Notes under the pieces: model-generated | Seen by the model: only the letters and a program-made list of their open reading frames with translations | What the model was told of the DNA's origin: nothing | Databases searched by the model: none | Made by a program: the position numbers and the translations under genes | In this document: piece after piece, positions 12,449-22,613 of the stretch | Layout: every line of letters begins with the position of its first letter | How positions within the stretch are numbered: the first letter of the stretch is position 1 | Source: Paramecium tetraurelia | Lineage: Eukaryota; Ciliophora; Oligohymenophorea; Peniculida; Parameciidae | Reading direction: 5' to 3' | Assembly (NCBI RefSeq): GCF_000165425.1 | Contig: NW_001799177.1 | Location: forward strand, 62,001 to 126,000 | DNA: 64,000 nt

Positions 12449-12482
12449 TATCACTAAGTAGATATGAAAACATATATATCAA

Positions 12483-12914
12483 TCAAATTTTTAATGGAAG
12501 CATCACTATCAAAAGATTTGCACCTTTTATTGTGATTCTTAAATTGCTCTCTTCTACCAACTTAATGGCCTGCTCTTTTGGCAAATAAAAGAACCAATTT
12601 GGTCTTTTGAAAGAGCAATCTCTAATATAGTATTGTTTAAAAGCGATAAGAATATCCTCTTCTCTTATCCTTTCAGGAACTTATTATAAGCCCACTTCTA
12701 TAGGTTTTTCGTATCTTGATATTCTTTCAATCATTCTCTTCTGAAAATTTGTTAATTATTTTCCCGCTAATTGACTTTATTCATTTTAAATCTAAGTATA
12801 ATTTAAAAATTAAACTTAATTTTATAATTCTTCCAAATACTCATCTTCCTCTTCAGCTAATTCTGCCCATGTTTTTTCTCTTCTTGGAATACTTTGTGTA
12901 ACTGCGTCAGTCAT
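12483..12914 (-). CDS. Hypothetical protein, possible RNA-binding fold
   Basis: Frame of 143 residues beginning MTDAVTQSIPRREKTWAELA with an acidic N-terminal third. The C-terminal half (EEDILIAFKQYYIRDCSFKR, then NWFFYLPKEQAIKLVEESNL) has the hydrophobic rhythm of an RRM, with a short aromatic strand resembling RNP1. I cannot identify a specific family; a translation-initiation or RNA-binding role is speculation. A 24-nt stretch inside could be an intron but need not be, because it keeps the frame and has no TGA. The stop is 34 bp from the kinase stop (convergent). A perfect 16-bp palindrome lies 28 bp upstream of the ATG. Confidence 0.6.
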
Positions 12915-12941
12915 TAAATTTATTAATTATATTAAATAAAT

Positions 12942-12957
12942 ATCCCTGATCAGGGAT
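12942..12957. promoter_or_regulatory. Perfect 16-bp palindrome upstream of the minus-strand gene
   Basis: ATCCCTGATCAGGGAT is its own reverse complement over all 16 bases. It is GC-richer than its surroundings and sits 28 bp upstream of the ATG at 12914. It could be a dimeric factor site. The function is not known from sequence alone. Confidence 0.35.
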
Positions 12958-13936
12958 GATAGCTTTAATTCTGATAAATTATGTTTATTTAATTAATGCA
13001 TTCATAAATCCTCATTATCATATATGAATTTGATTCTTTGAAGTAAGGTCCACTATTTTACTCCATAGCCAATTCAAGCTAAGGATTCTAGAAAATAGTA
13101 GAATCACTGTAATAATATATCATAAAATTCAACATTATTCTTATCTCCTGAATCTAAATCCCTATTCATTATACTTTGAAACCAGGAAAAGTAGAACTAA
13201 TACAAATAATAAGGAATTGTAGGTAAATTTAAAGGGGAAAAACATTAAAATGAACAACGCAAATACATTTTATTGAAGTTAAGGATCTTACTTCAAGCAA
13301 TAGTTAATTAATGTATATGTTTATATTGTGATGAATTAAGATAATATAAACAATTATACATATTTTAGTATTATTCACAATTCTTGCTTAACAATTATTT
13401 TCAAGATTATTTGCATCTTATATTAGATAATCTATCATCTTTGCTAAATTTAACCATTTATTAATTATGAAGTTCGAAGTTAATTAATAACTGAATTACT
13501 CTCTTTCTTCTAATAATATTTATAAATTAAATCAAATGCTATTTTATAAGAAACTAATGTTTGCCACACTATTAACGATTCCAAACTCACTACTTTATTC
13601 ACAATATAGGGAATGAAGGATCCAGCTGGACGAGAATTATCTTAATGAAGTTTCTAATCAAACTACGATTTGTTAACAAAATTTATAAGACTCTTAGTTT
13701 TTATCCTCCTTGTTGCGATCCAAGGATATATTGCTAGATATGAGATTAGAAAAGAAATAAAGAATATGTTATTGATATTTCATTAAATTTAAGGGAACTT
13801 GAATTGTAACATGAGTATAAAATGTTAATTTGAAAAGCTATGAAATTTAATTTTAACAAACAAATTAGAAGTTATACCATTCATTAAACCATAATTAGTC
13901 CATTTATTATTTTTAATGTACTTAATAAATTATTAA
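12958..13936. other. Long spacer, mostly without genes
   Basis: About 1 kb between the gene at 12483-12914 and RPS18. Apart from a possible decayed minus-strand coding piece at 13415-13760 (separate entry), frames are broken by frequent TGA and nothing is recognised. Confidence 0.4.
13415..13760 (-). pseudogene. Possible decayed coding fragment
   Basis: Three successive minus-strand pieces read like protein but lie in different frames separated by TGA: NISLDRNKEDKNQESYKF, then LIRNFIKIILVQLDPSFPIL, then VVSLESLIVWQTLVSYKIAF followed by DLIYKYYQKKES. They suggest a short gene that has lost its frame, or one with missed introns or sequence indels. There is no recognised domain and no confident start or stop. 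Confidence 0.3.
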
Positions 13937-14463
13937 TCACTTCTTCTTTCTTTCAACTCCAAGGGTTTATCCTCCTCTACCAGTGGTTTTAGTATGTTGT
14001 CCTCTGACTCTCAATCCCCAATGATGTCTCAAACCACGATTACACCTTAACATAATTTAATTGATATACTTGATTTTCTTCATTCTTTCTAAATCTTCTC
14101 TTAATTTGGTTTCCAATTCGTTTGTTGTGACTTAATAATTTTTGCCATCCCTTGAAATCTCTTTGTCTATTCAAAAACCATCTTGGAAATGTTATAAGCT
14201 TCTGGGTGATTTGATGACTTCAGTGATTTTGTGAGCCTCGTCGTCTGTCAATTCACCAGCTCTCTTTGTAAGATCAAGACGGAGGACCTTATAGAAGGAA
14301 TAAAAAAAACATTGAATACCTTGCAAATTTAGATAGCAAATCTTCTTCCGATACCTTTAATGCTTCTAATACCATAAGCAAGTCTTTATTTTCCATCAAC
14401 GTTTGTGTTCAAAATACGAATAATGTGTCTGAATGAATCAGCCTTTTCCAAAACTAAAGACAT
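13937..14463 (-). CDS. RPS18: 40S ribosomal protein S18 (uS13), with three one-base insertions
   Basis: Clear uS13: MSLVLEKADSFRHIIRILNT at the start, then YGIRSIKGIGRRFA, LDLTKRAGELTDDE, WFLNRQRDFKDGK and GLRHHWGLRVRGQHTKTTGR at the C-terminus. It binds the head of the small subunit near the tRNA/mRNA path. Introns at 14288-14319 (32 nt) and 14046-14069 (24 nt). Between SPRS and DGKNYQ the frame holds only if one base is dropped at each of three spots (AA near 14196, AAA at 14187-14189, CCC at 14149-14151). Net +3 restores the frame. With these removed the product is 155 residues, normal length. Either the sequence has indel errors or this is a non-functional copy; the perfect remainder favours error. 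Confidence 0.93.
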
Positions 14464-14872
14464 TTTTATTTGTATAAAAGATTTAATTTAATTTAAAATT
14501 TTTAATGACTACTCGTCACACCATAATTGGATATTCCAAATTTATATTGTATAGATGATAGCTAAACATTAATATATTGAGATTGAACCTCTCATATAAT
14601 TCATGAATAAACAAAATTTATTAATCAAACAAATTTTAATTCGATTAATGATTTAATTACATATAAATACATGATAATGAAACTCTCTATATTAGGAATA
14701 TATATATATCACTAATTAATTTTCTAGCACAATACTCTATTCTATTAGATAATCAGTATTTATCATTGTATAATACTACTTATCCTATTAATAGTAATAG
14801 AATTTTTAAGATATTAATTTTGATTAAATATTTGTTAACAAAATATTTGAATGCATTTAATCGAATTTAAAT
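14464..14872. other. AT-rich spacer, nothing recognised
   Basis: About 410 bp between RPS18 and the chromodomain gene. No frame of note, no RNA-like structure seen. Confidence 0.5.
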
Positions 14873-15343
14873 TCATTTTCCACTAAACTTGATTCTTTAG
14901 AGTAAGTAGTCACATAAGGCAATAGGAATTCTGGTTTTAACTTCTTCTAAGTTGGTCCATCTTAATTCTTATTCCTCTTTTAACATGATTTAGAATTCTA
15001 TTTTTCCTGAGATTTTTCTTGCCTCTTTGACCACTCCATTTTCTACAATTCGTTCTCTATGCGGTATAGACTTTTAATTTTGAGGAGGAATCTCTTCTAA
15101 AGGCATAATATTGTTTTGCTATTTTCGAGTAATTTTTTATGTTTTCTTATTACTCTTCCCTACAATTATGCGTTTCTTCTTTTTATTCTGCTTCAATTCC
15201 CATTAATTCACTATTTAAAGAATTTCGGGTGTAAGATCTGTCATTGGTTCATAAGTAATTGTTCCCGTGTTCCACCTAATTTTGTATTCTATTCTCGTGA
15301 CAATCTTTTTTTTTATCACTTCAATGGGATATCGAATTTACAT
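14873..15343 (-). CDS. HP1-like chromodomain / chromoshadow protein
   Basis: Frame of 156 residues without introns. Residues ~1-45 (YPIEVIKKKIVTRIEYKIRW, then NTGTITYEPMTDL) fit a chromodomain: Tyr start, Lys-Trp-like strand, (Y/W)EP and a C-terminal helix ending VNQWE. A Lys-rich linker (QNKKKKR) follows, then at ~105-155 a chromoshadow-like segment (ARKISGKIEFQIML...TNLEEVKTRIPIAL, then CDYLLQRIKF). This small two-domain layout is that of heterochromatin protein 1, which reads H3K9/K27 methylation. In ciliates such proteins also act in developmental DNA elimination. The aromatic cage is only partly evident, so the ligand is unsure. Starts at the first ATG (15343); an internal ATG at 15106 would remove the chromodomain. 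Confidence 0.68.
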
Positions 15344-15544
15344 TTTTAATAATATTTAGCAAAGGAAAAGCGTATTTTAAAGTCAATCCATTATAAACAT
15401 TAATGCACACTCAAGGATATAATAGGTTGATCTTATGAAATAGCCTAAGAGTATCCTCTTACGACATATTCTGAATTTATATGATAAATGAGATTTGATA
15501 TAAGGTTGTATTTAGTGAAAATTAGGTATATTTAATTATATAAA

Positions 15545-18500
15545 TCATTTTTACTTATTTTTTTTTTCGAAAAATCTTTATAATTTCTCCTCAATATCTT
15601 TATCTAGCATTAGGTTATTTTTAATTTAAGTAATTTCTAACATTTATTATTGTTACTGAGGTTACTCGTCGTCTTTTTCAGTCTCTAATCTAATATCATC
15701 TACTAGTTAAACATTTTCTGTAAAAATGATCATATCATCTTGTTATTCTCTTCTTATCCAAGGAGCTTCTGGTTTATTTTCAACGGATAACGGCTAAATA
15801 AATGAATGACATTTAATACCCCAAGATCTTAAACTAAACTTTTGTCAAATGTTATGGATAAAGATGGAGGAGATAATTTTGGTAAACTAAAGGATAATCG
15901 TATTTTCAACCCATCTACAAAAACAATCGGTACTTAGAAACAAATGATGTTCTCTTTAGGTTCATCATACAAGCAAATTACTCTTTAATAATCAATATCT
16001 TGCTAATTTCTCATAAGAATTTATTCTATATGCATCAATAAAATTTATAAGCCCTCTTACTTTGCTTCATTAATGTTCTCTATTAATTATTTACATTTTT
16101 CCTTAGCTTTTTTATATTGCTTAAGTATAACTAAACATATCAATTCATTGAATTTGATTTCTAATATTTCTAATAAGTCAGCATCTTCTTCATCTACAGT
16201 AAGTTCATGAAATTCCTCTTCTTAGAAAATATCTGTTTGGCTTCCCCTTTATTTTAATTTCTTCTCTGTTATAGAGAGTTCCTTCTGACTCTTGGCCATT
16301 TAAAAGTCTCTTAAGGCAGCCTCATATTTTTCTTGATGAAACAAAAAGACTCCTCGGAAAATGTAGACGTGAAACTGCTGGAACAATTTACCATTCCCTC
16401 TGCATAATTAATTTAGAATATTAATAGCTTTGTTAAGATTATTATTGAAATCGGTGTACTCATTCTCACTTTCCTCATTAAAATAAATTTACTAATCATC
16501 CTTAAATATTATTCTCAACGCTTGTAACATATCCTTATCGAATTCAGCAGTCTTCTCTTTAGTTAACTTATATAATCTATTGATGTCCTCCGAACATTAA
16601 TTCAGATCACCTAATACCATATAGCATTCTGCGCGTAATTATAATAATTTTGGATTATTTTTAAAATCTTTGTTATTTGAATATGCTTTTATGGCATCTT
16701 CAAGTTGCAGCATTTGCAAACAAAAAGTTACCAGCCCATATATGCATTCTTGGATCATCTTGTAGAATCTGAATACATGATTGTAAATCTTAGAAAGCAG
16801 AATTTGAATCTCCATTTAAAAAATGGCATTTTGCTCTATTTAAGTAAGCATCAGCAAATGTTTCATCTAGCGTTAGACAAATGCCAAAATCATTTAGAGA
16901 ATGCTTGTATTGCTTAAGTATTCCAAAAACTATTCCTCTAAAATAGAAATACTTTGCAACATTATCTTCTGACTTTGAGATTGCAGATTCAATGTCCATC
17001 AATGCTTCATTCACTTAGCCTAAAAAGCACTTCACAATAGATCGAACATAATATAAATTGGCATTTTGATCATTCATACTGTTCGCTTTATCCAATAGTT
17101 CGAGCCCTTTGATAACATCCTTGTACTAGTCATTTTTTTTTTTGAAGGATTAATTAATATAAGTAACAGCCAAATAAAAGGTGGGTTCCATTTTCTTCTA
17201 AAATATCTTCTGGGCTCTTTAAAACAATTCCATACCATCAGTGTATAACCCAGATTACACCTTCAGTATACCTTCACAAAGAAATTTGTTATAATGAACA
17301 CTTGACTCAGCAGGTTAGATTTCTAACAGATATTTATAGTCATCCAATGCTTTTTAATGTTTGGATAAACAAAATTACCCGTAAGCTCTATAAGCATAAA
17401 ACAAGGGCTTTAAAAAATCATTTAATTGATGGTTATTTTGGATTTCTTGAAAGTTGAGCATGCTGTCTTAGAACTTTCTTTTCATCAAAAATATCACAGC
17501 CTATTTAAATGGATTAAGTTACTTCAGTAAACAATTTAAATTTCTCTAAATAGCTCTTCTCTGTATCTAGCATAGAAGATCTATTTAAAGTATGATAAGC
17601 TGCATAAAAGTCTCTTTATTCAAGTTTCATCCTAGCAATTTCATATAATGATTTGGTCACTGCTTTCTTTGAATTGTTATGCTTTATAGCTTATTCAAAA
17701 CATAATAGTGCCTCTGTGTTATTCTCTAAAATTCAAATACTAAATTACTTATTTTTAGTCTACTTAATCCTTTGAAATAGTAGGCCTCTGAATTTGTTGG
17801 ATCCGTTTCTAACAGTTTGCTAAGGTCTTTTGCACATTCTTCATATTATTGGCTTTCATATAAGGTGATGGCCTTTTTTAAAATGGCTGCATTTCCAACT
17901 GCTTATTCGCAATTGATAGCCTTTTAGTAGTATTTAATGGCTTCTTTATATTAGCATTGCATTCTTAAGCAATCCGCTTTGCCTAAATAACCTAACCCTT
18001 TTTAAGGACTTAATTGAATTGCAATGTTGAAATCTTAATCAGCTTTGTCAATTTAATTAAGTTTGGTATGCAATTTACCTCTATATATGTAGGCATCGTA
18101 ATATCTTGGGAACATTGTGATCACTTTGTTTAAGATTTGAATTGCTTAATCTAATTCATTCATCTTTTTATGAGAAATTGCTAAAAGTAGATAAATGTTT
18201 TTGCGATGGACTGCATCCTACTAGATTACATATTAGAATTCTGCAATTGCCTTTTAATACAATTGAGTTCCTAAATAGCCGATTCCCAAAAAATAATGAC
18301 CTTCCAACAATCTGGTGTCAACTTCTATGCATTTTTTTAATAGACTTGGATTAAAATAAATTGATTACTCTATTGCTTCATCAATTTACTTTTCTCTTAA
18401 CAGTTATTTGCCCTTTTCAAATAGTTTGATTGATCTAGGATTGTAGTCTTCTGCAGGTTTAGTGGTGTCACTCTAAAAACCACTATGATCCTAATAACCT

Positions 18501-19010
18501 TTGATTAAAATGTTTTCAAAACTAATATCAACAGTCTACTATCCATCCATACTATTGTTAATCTTGGGTGGTTTTTTTTACATAGTCTAGGATAACTTCG
18601 ATTTGCTTGGAAGATACCAATTTTAGCCCTAATTATTAAATGGGTTTTGTAGAGTTTGCTTTTTCCTAATTATACATGATCATATTTTACATGGTGTCTT
18701 TACAAAAACTTACATTACGCTTAGTTTTATTGAATAAAATATTAAACAGTTAATTTTTTGCTTTCTTATCTTAACTAAAATTAGAATTTTAACGCTTTCT
18801 ATGAAATTATTCCAGACTTTCCCCGCTTGACAAATTAAACGATTCTTGTCTCGGAGGATAAGCCTATTATTATTTTCGATTATGGGGTGTAGGATTTTCA
18901 GACCGAAAGTGCTCTATATGTGACTTTGCTGGTGAGTAAGGTTGCTTTGGAAAGAATGACCCCGGTTAGTTCTTCACCGACTGAAGAGGTTTACTTGATC
19001 TATATGACAT
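15545..19010 (-). CDS. Large TPR-repeat protein
   Basis: Long minus-strand gene of about 1,140 residues. The start at 19010 gives a Ser/Pro/Gln-rich ~110-residue N-terminus (MSYRSSKPLQSVKNQ...), in frame with the rest. The middle ~750 residues are tandem tetratricopeptide repeats, e.g. KYFYFRGIVFGILKQYKHSL then NDFGICLTLDETFADAYLNR, typical scaffolds for protein assembly. The last ~200 residues (VFVDGLKIRLSFSLPKLSPP ... SWGIKCHSFIQPL) form a non-TPR domain I cannot name. A 23-nt intron is likely at 17726-17748. One-base frame breaks appear near 18572-18579, 17750, 16722-16726 and 15831-15838, all in homopolymers; one further discrepancy is unresolved. The specific function is unknown; ciliary or chaperone roles are common for such proteins. 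Confidence 0.82.
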
Positions 19011-19441
19011 TAATTTTGAATTTTAATATATTCCAATATTAATATTATTATTTATTAACTGATGGTGAAAGCAAGCAGAATTATTAGAACTCTAAAAAAT
19101 AATAATTATTAAATCGAGGTGGTGACAAATAAATGTAAGCATAATTTGAATGCTATTATAATTCAAAAAAAATAGTAAAGCTACTTCATTTAATATCTTT
19201 CTAAAATTGAAATATTTATTCATTATTATTTTAATTAACTTTATAGAGTTTTAAATCGCCTTAAATTCTCATTCCAAATTACAACTTTAATTTATAATTT
19301 TCTAGATTGAAAACAAAGAGGACCATATTTAGAAAATAGGTAATTATGGTTAATTGAAATGATCAATATTCTAATTAGAGTGCTGTAAATAATTTGTAGG
19401 GTAAGCAAAGCAAATGTTTATAAAATGATAAAATTATATTT
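19011..19441. other. AT-rich intergenic promoter region
   Basis: Spacer of 431 bp between the divergent TPR and OXA1 genes. A short ATG-led frame near 19360 overlaps the OXA1 start region and has no support. Nothing else recognised. Confidence 0.45.
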
Positions 19442-20605
19442 ATGATATCGAGAACACTCAAATTATACAAATTCTCAACCAAAATCCCTACAGGCGTCTT
19501 TGATTTTGCCAATGTATAATAAGGATTGACTGCTCCTTCTAGTATTATGGTAGAAGACTTAATTACAAGATTCTCTGCATACACTCCTACCAACATGTAC
19601 AATTCATTAGATGAATACTCAAGAGAATTACTACTTTATTTGGCTAATGATTTAGTAAATATTGCATTTCTATTTAAAAGAGTTGGGGAATGGGATGGGG
19701 AATCTTAGCAATATCAATGGGTATCAAGATTGCATTTACACCTCTAATGTTTTCTGCATAATTAAATGCTTGTCGTATGAAATTAATCGAACCTGAATCC
19801 AAAAACTTCTAAAACATGATTTAACGAGCAATGAGAGCTCAGGACTTCAAAGCTAGCAGAGCAGCACAAAAATAATTTAAACTTTTTAAAAGAAAGCATA
19901 ACATCAATATGCTTATTCCAGGATTATCCATATTACAAATGCCCTTCCTATTCACATGGTTTTTATCATTGAGATATGTCTGCTCATTGCCAGATAAATA
20001 CGAGGACCTTAAAAGCCAAGGATTTTTATGGTTAGAACTGCATTAAATAATAGGTTCTAAGACCTAAGCGAGTATGATCCCTATGGAATCTTGCCAATTA
20101 TGAGTTCCGTTTTCACATTTTGGAACATCTCTTTGAATCCCAACATGTAATCATAATCTACTGTTCCTTTTGCTAAGTATTATCGATATGTAAGGTTCTT
20201 ACCTTTCTTTTCTATTCCTGTTGTTATCTTTTTCCCTGCCGGCGTTAATCTTTATTGGTGCTCCTCAGCATTTTGCCATTTAATTATTACAGCTCTAGCA
20301 AGACAAGAGAAAATCAGAAAGTAAATAAGAAAATATACCATAGAATATTTGGAATTCCTAAATACCTACCAGGCACTCTTTTAGAGAGGTAAAATAATAT
20401 GAATATCTAAACTATTGTTAAAGCTGTTGTTCAAGATAGAGCTGATTTAAATAGTGATGTTGCAACAACAACAACAACAACAACTACAACTATAAATCCC
20501 CCATAAAAGCAAGTTTAAACTGATGCTTAACACATTATGCATGAAGCTAAATCTGGAGAACAGAAAGTTAAGATATTTTCAAGCAAGCCAAAAAAGTCAA
20601 AATGA
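19442..20605 (+). CDS. OXA1: OXA1/YidC-family mitochondrial insertase
   Basis: Matches the Oxa1 core: WGMGWGILAISMGIKIAFTP (first core TM), LIPGLSILQMPFLFTWFLSL, then WFQDLSEYDPYGILPIMSSV and IPVVIFFPAGVNLYWCSSAF. Oxa1 inserts nuclear- and mitochondrially encoded proteins into the inner mitochondrial membrane. The N-terminal ~30 residues (MISRTLKLYKFSTKIPTGVF) look like a mitochondrial presequence. The C-terminal tail has nine consecutive Thr codons (ACA/ACT) then a basic end, fitting a ribosome-contacting tail. Introns at 19655-19680 and 20031-20053. A one-base deficit in the T-run at 20379-20382 must be filled to reach the tail; the result is 371 residues, normal for the family. Confidence 0.93.
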
Positions 20606-20646
20606 GGTTTAGATATACGTAAACGTTTATATAAATTATCAACAAT

Positions 20647-20880
20647 TCAGACCAATTAATTGAAATTAGTTAAGCTACTTTCTTTTTCTTTTAAACCACT
20701 CTCTACACAAAGCATTTCATCACAAGGTAAAGTAACCATCGATTTCAATGTTTCTTTGTGTTTAGCAAATAATAGGACTAATTTGTCTTCTGCTGAGCTC
20801 AAATACAGTTTTAACAAATCCCCATCATATAAGATCATTCTTGCTTTTATTATAACTCCTGGTAAATAACATTTATTCAT
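20647..20880 (-). CDS. Hypothetical 77-residue protein
   Basis: Open frame from ATG 20880 to TGA 20647, starting MNKCYLPGVIIKARMILYDG. It alternates hydrophobic strands (DLLKLYLSS, KLVLLFAKHKE) suggestive of a small beta-rich protein. No family recognised. It ends 41 bp from the OXA1 stop in convergent orientation, as expected for a real compact gene. An upstream exon cannot be excluded. Confidence 0.5.
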
Positions 20881-21208
20881 TTCAGATGTATCTTTTTATC
20901 GTTTAATATATCTAATATATTAACTTAAGTATATTTCAATATCATTTAAATTTGTATTATAAATTGGTTTATTTCAGGCTCATTACAATTTAATCTAATT
21001 AAAATATTAAATCAGGCTTTAATCATTACTCATATTAATTAAGAATTTAATTGCTTCAAAAGTATTTTATGAGAATAATCAAAGTTTTTATTTCAGTAAT
21101 GAAAATACCATCTCTAGCTTTTTGTTACTATGAATTAGAATAATAATGTTGAATGCATTAGACACTCTCTTATATTCATCCATTATGTTAAATTAATTAA
21201 AATTTAAT
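20881..21208. other. AT-rich divergent spacer
   Basis: 328 bp between two divergent genes; presumably holds both promoters. No recognisable motif. Confidence 0.4.
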
Positions 21209-22588
21209 ATGCTCAACGAAAAAGTTATTGGGGATTATGCTTATCTTATCTCCAACGAATACAAAGTTGGTGCAGGATAATTCGGCCATGTTTATAAGGG
21301 TTATCATAAGATAACTAACAAATTAGTAGCAATCAAACAAATAGATAAAAAATTAGTGAAAGGTATTTATGAGTAGATGCTGAGACATGAAATTGAAATT
21401 CTTGAACAATTAAATCATTAATATATAGTGAAAATGTATGCACATTATGAAACTATTAACAACTTTTATATTGTATCTGAGTATTGTGAAACAGGTATAA
21501 TTAGAAATATTTATAATAGATATTTTATCAATAATTAAACAGAAAGGAAAGATAAACGAAGATTTGGTTATCATGTATGTTTTATAGATAGCAGAAGCAC
21601 TGTTATATTTAAATTAGAAATGTAAATGAATAAAATTATAAAGAAATAATACACAGAGATATTAAACCATCAAACATTTTAATTCATAATGGAGAGGTAA
21701 GATTGGCTGATTTTGGATTTGCAATATAGCAAGATAAGCTCAAGTTTGAAGACAGAAACTTATAAGTTGGATCTCCTTTATATATGTCTCCAGAAACACT
21801 TTTAAAATAAGAGTATAATCATAAAACCGATATTTGGTCTTTAGGAATTTTGTATTTTGAAATGATTTTTGGTATTATTTTTTCATTATTCAAGGTGTGG
21901 TACCATTTTTTTCAATGGAATTAGATGATTTAATTAGAAAGCTGAAATAATATTAGTCAGATCATGTATTAGTTTTCTCACATGCTATTTCAGTAGGCAG
22001 TACTGAGGCAATTAGAAATTTATTAGCGTACGACCCTCAAAATAGGTGTGATCTAATATCTTTGGCTCAGATACTTTAGAAATATCTTAGAAACAGAAGA
22101 TAAATGACAAGTAGTGTACATCTTGATAAGAGATAAATAACGCCATAGATGAAAAGAAGAAATACTCCAGAAATATGTTCATAAAATAATAGTGTCATTA
22201 TATCTGGGAGTAAAGGTCTTCTTAAAATTAATACTATTTCTGCTTAAAAGGCATTTAAATAAACAACATATTATAAAATCAATAATTAATAAGAACCAAA
22301 AAAAATAGGAGAGCAACAAAAAAACGATGCAAATACTAGTTAGAAGTTAGGTGTGATTAAACAGAAAGATTAAAATGATATAATAAATATGAAAAATGAA
22401 GATTTCTTAACTTTTCTCATTGATAAAATGGAAAATTTAAAAACCATTCAATTTTAAGAAGGATTGTCTAAAAGTCTTAGCGAATGCTAGTTGTTTTTAG
22501 TAAGATATATTTTTGATTATAGTATCAATACTATGGAAGAGATCAAGAAAAACTTAAATTTATCAAAGAAAAGTTATCAAACCTATGA
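21209..22588 (+). CDS. ULK-like Ser/Thr protein kinase, 3' end uncertain
   Basis: Kinase domain at about residues 10-265: [20 protein letters not shown] (P-loop), VAIKQIDKK (Lys), [16 protein letters not shown] and [10 protein letters not shown]. It is closely similar in style to the kinase at 10448-12448. Introns at 21495-21519, 21622-21643 and 21872-21894. The ~170-residue tail is Lys/Gln-rich without a known domain. As sequenced, the frame has no stop and runs into the hydrolase gene. If the A-run at 22569-22572 is one base short, the frame closes at TGA 22586-22588 after ...SKKKLSNL, giving 436 residues. I prefer that reading, because the hydrolase then has its own ATG 26 bp later. Confidence 0.85.
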
Positions 22589-22613
22589 AATATATTATTT
22601 TTTTATATTAATT

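Noticed and set aside
16710-16745. A 34-nt intron to explain the TPR frame shift.
   Set aside because: It would delete the start of a TPR helix; dropping one base of the A-run at 16722-16726 keeps the TPR pattern better.
18790-19010. GC-richer island that looked like a structured non-coding RNA (RNase P/MRP or SRP-like).
   Set aside because: On the minus strand it reads MSYRSSKPLQSVKNQ... in frame with the TPR protein, so it is the 5' coding end of that gene.
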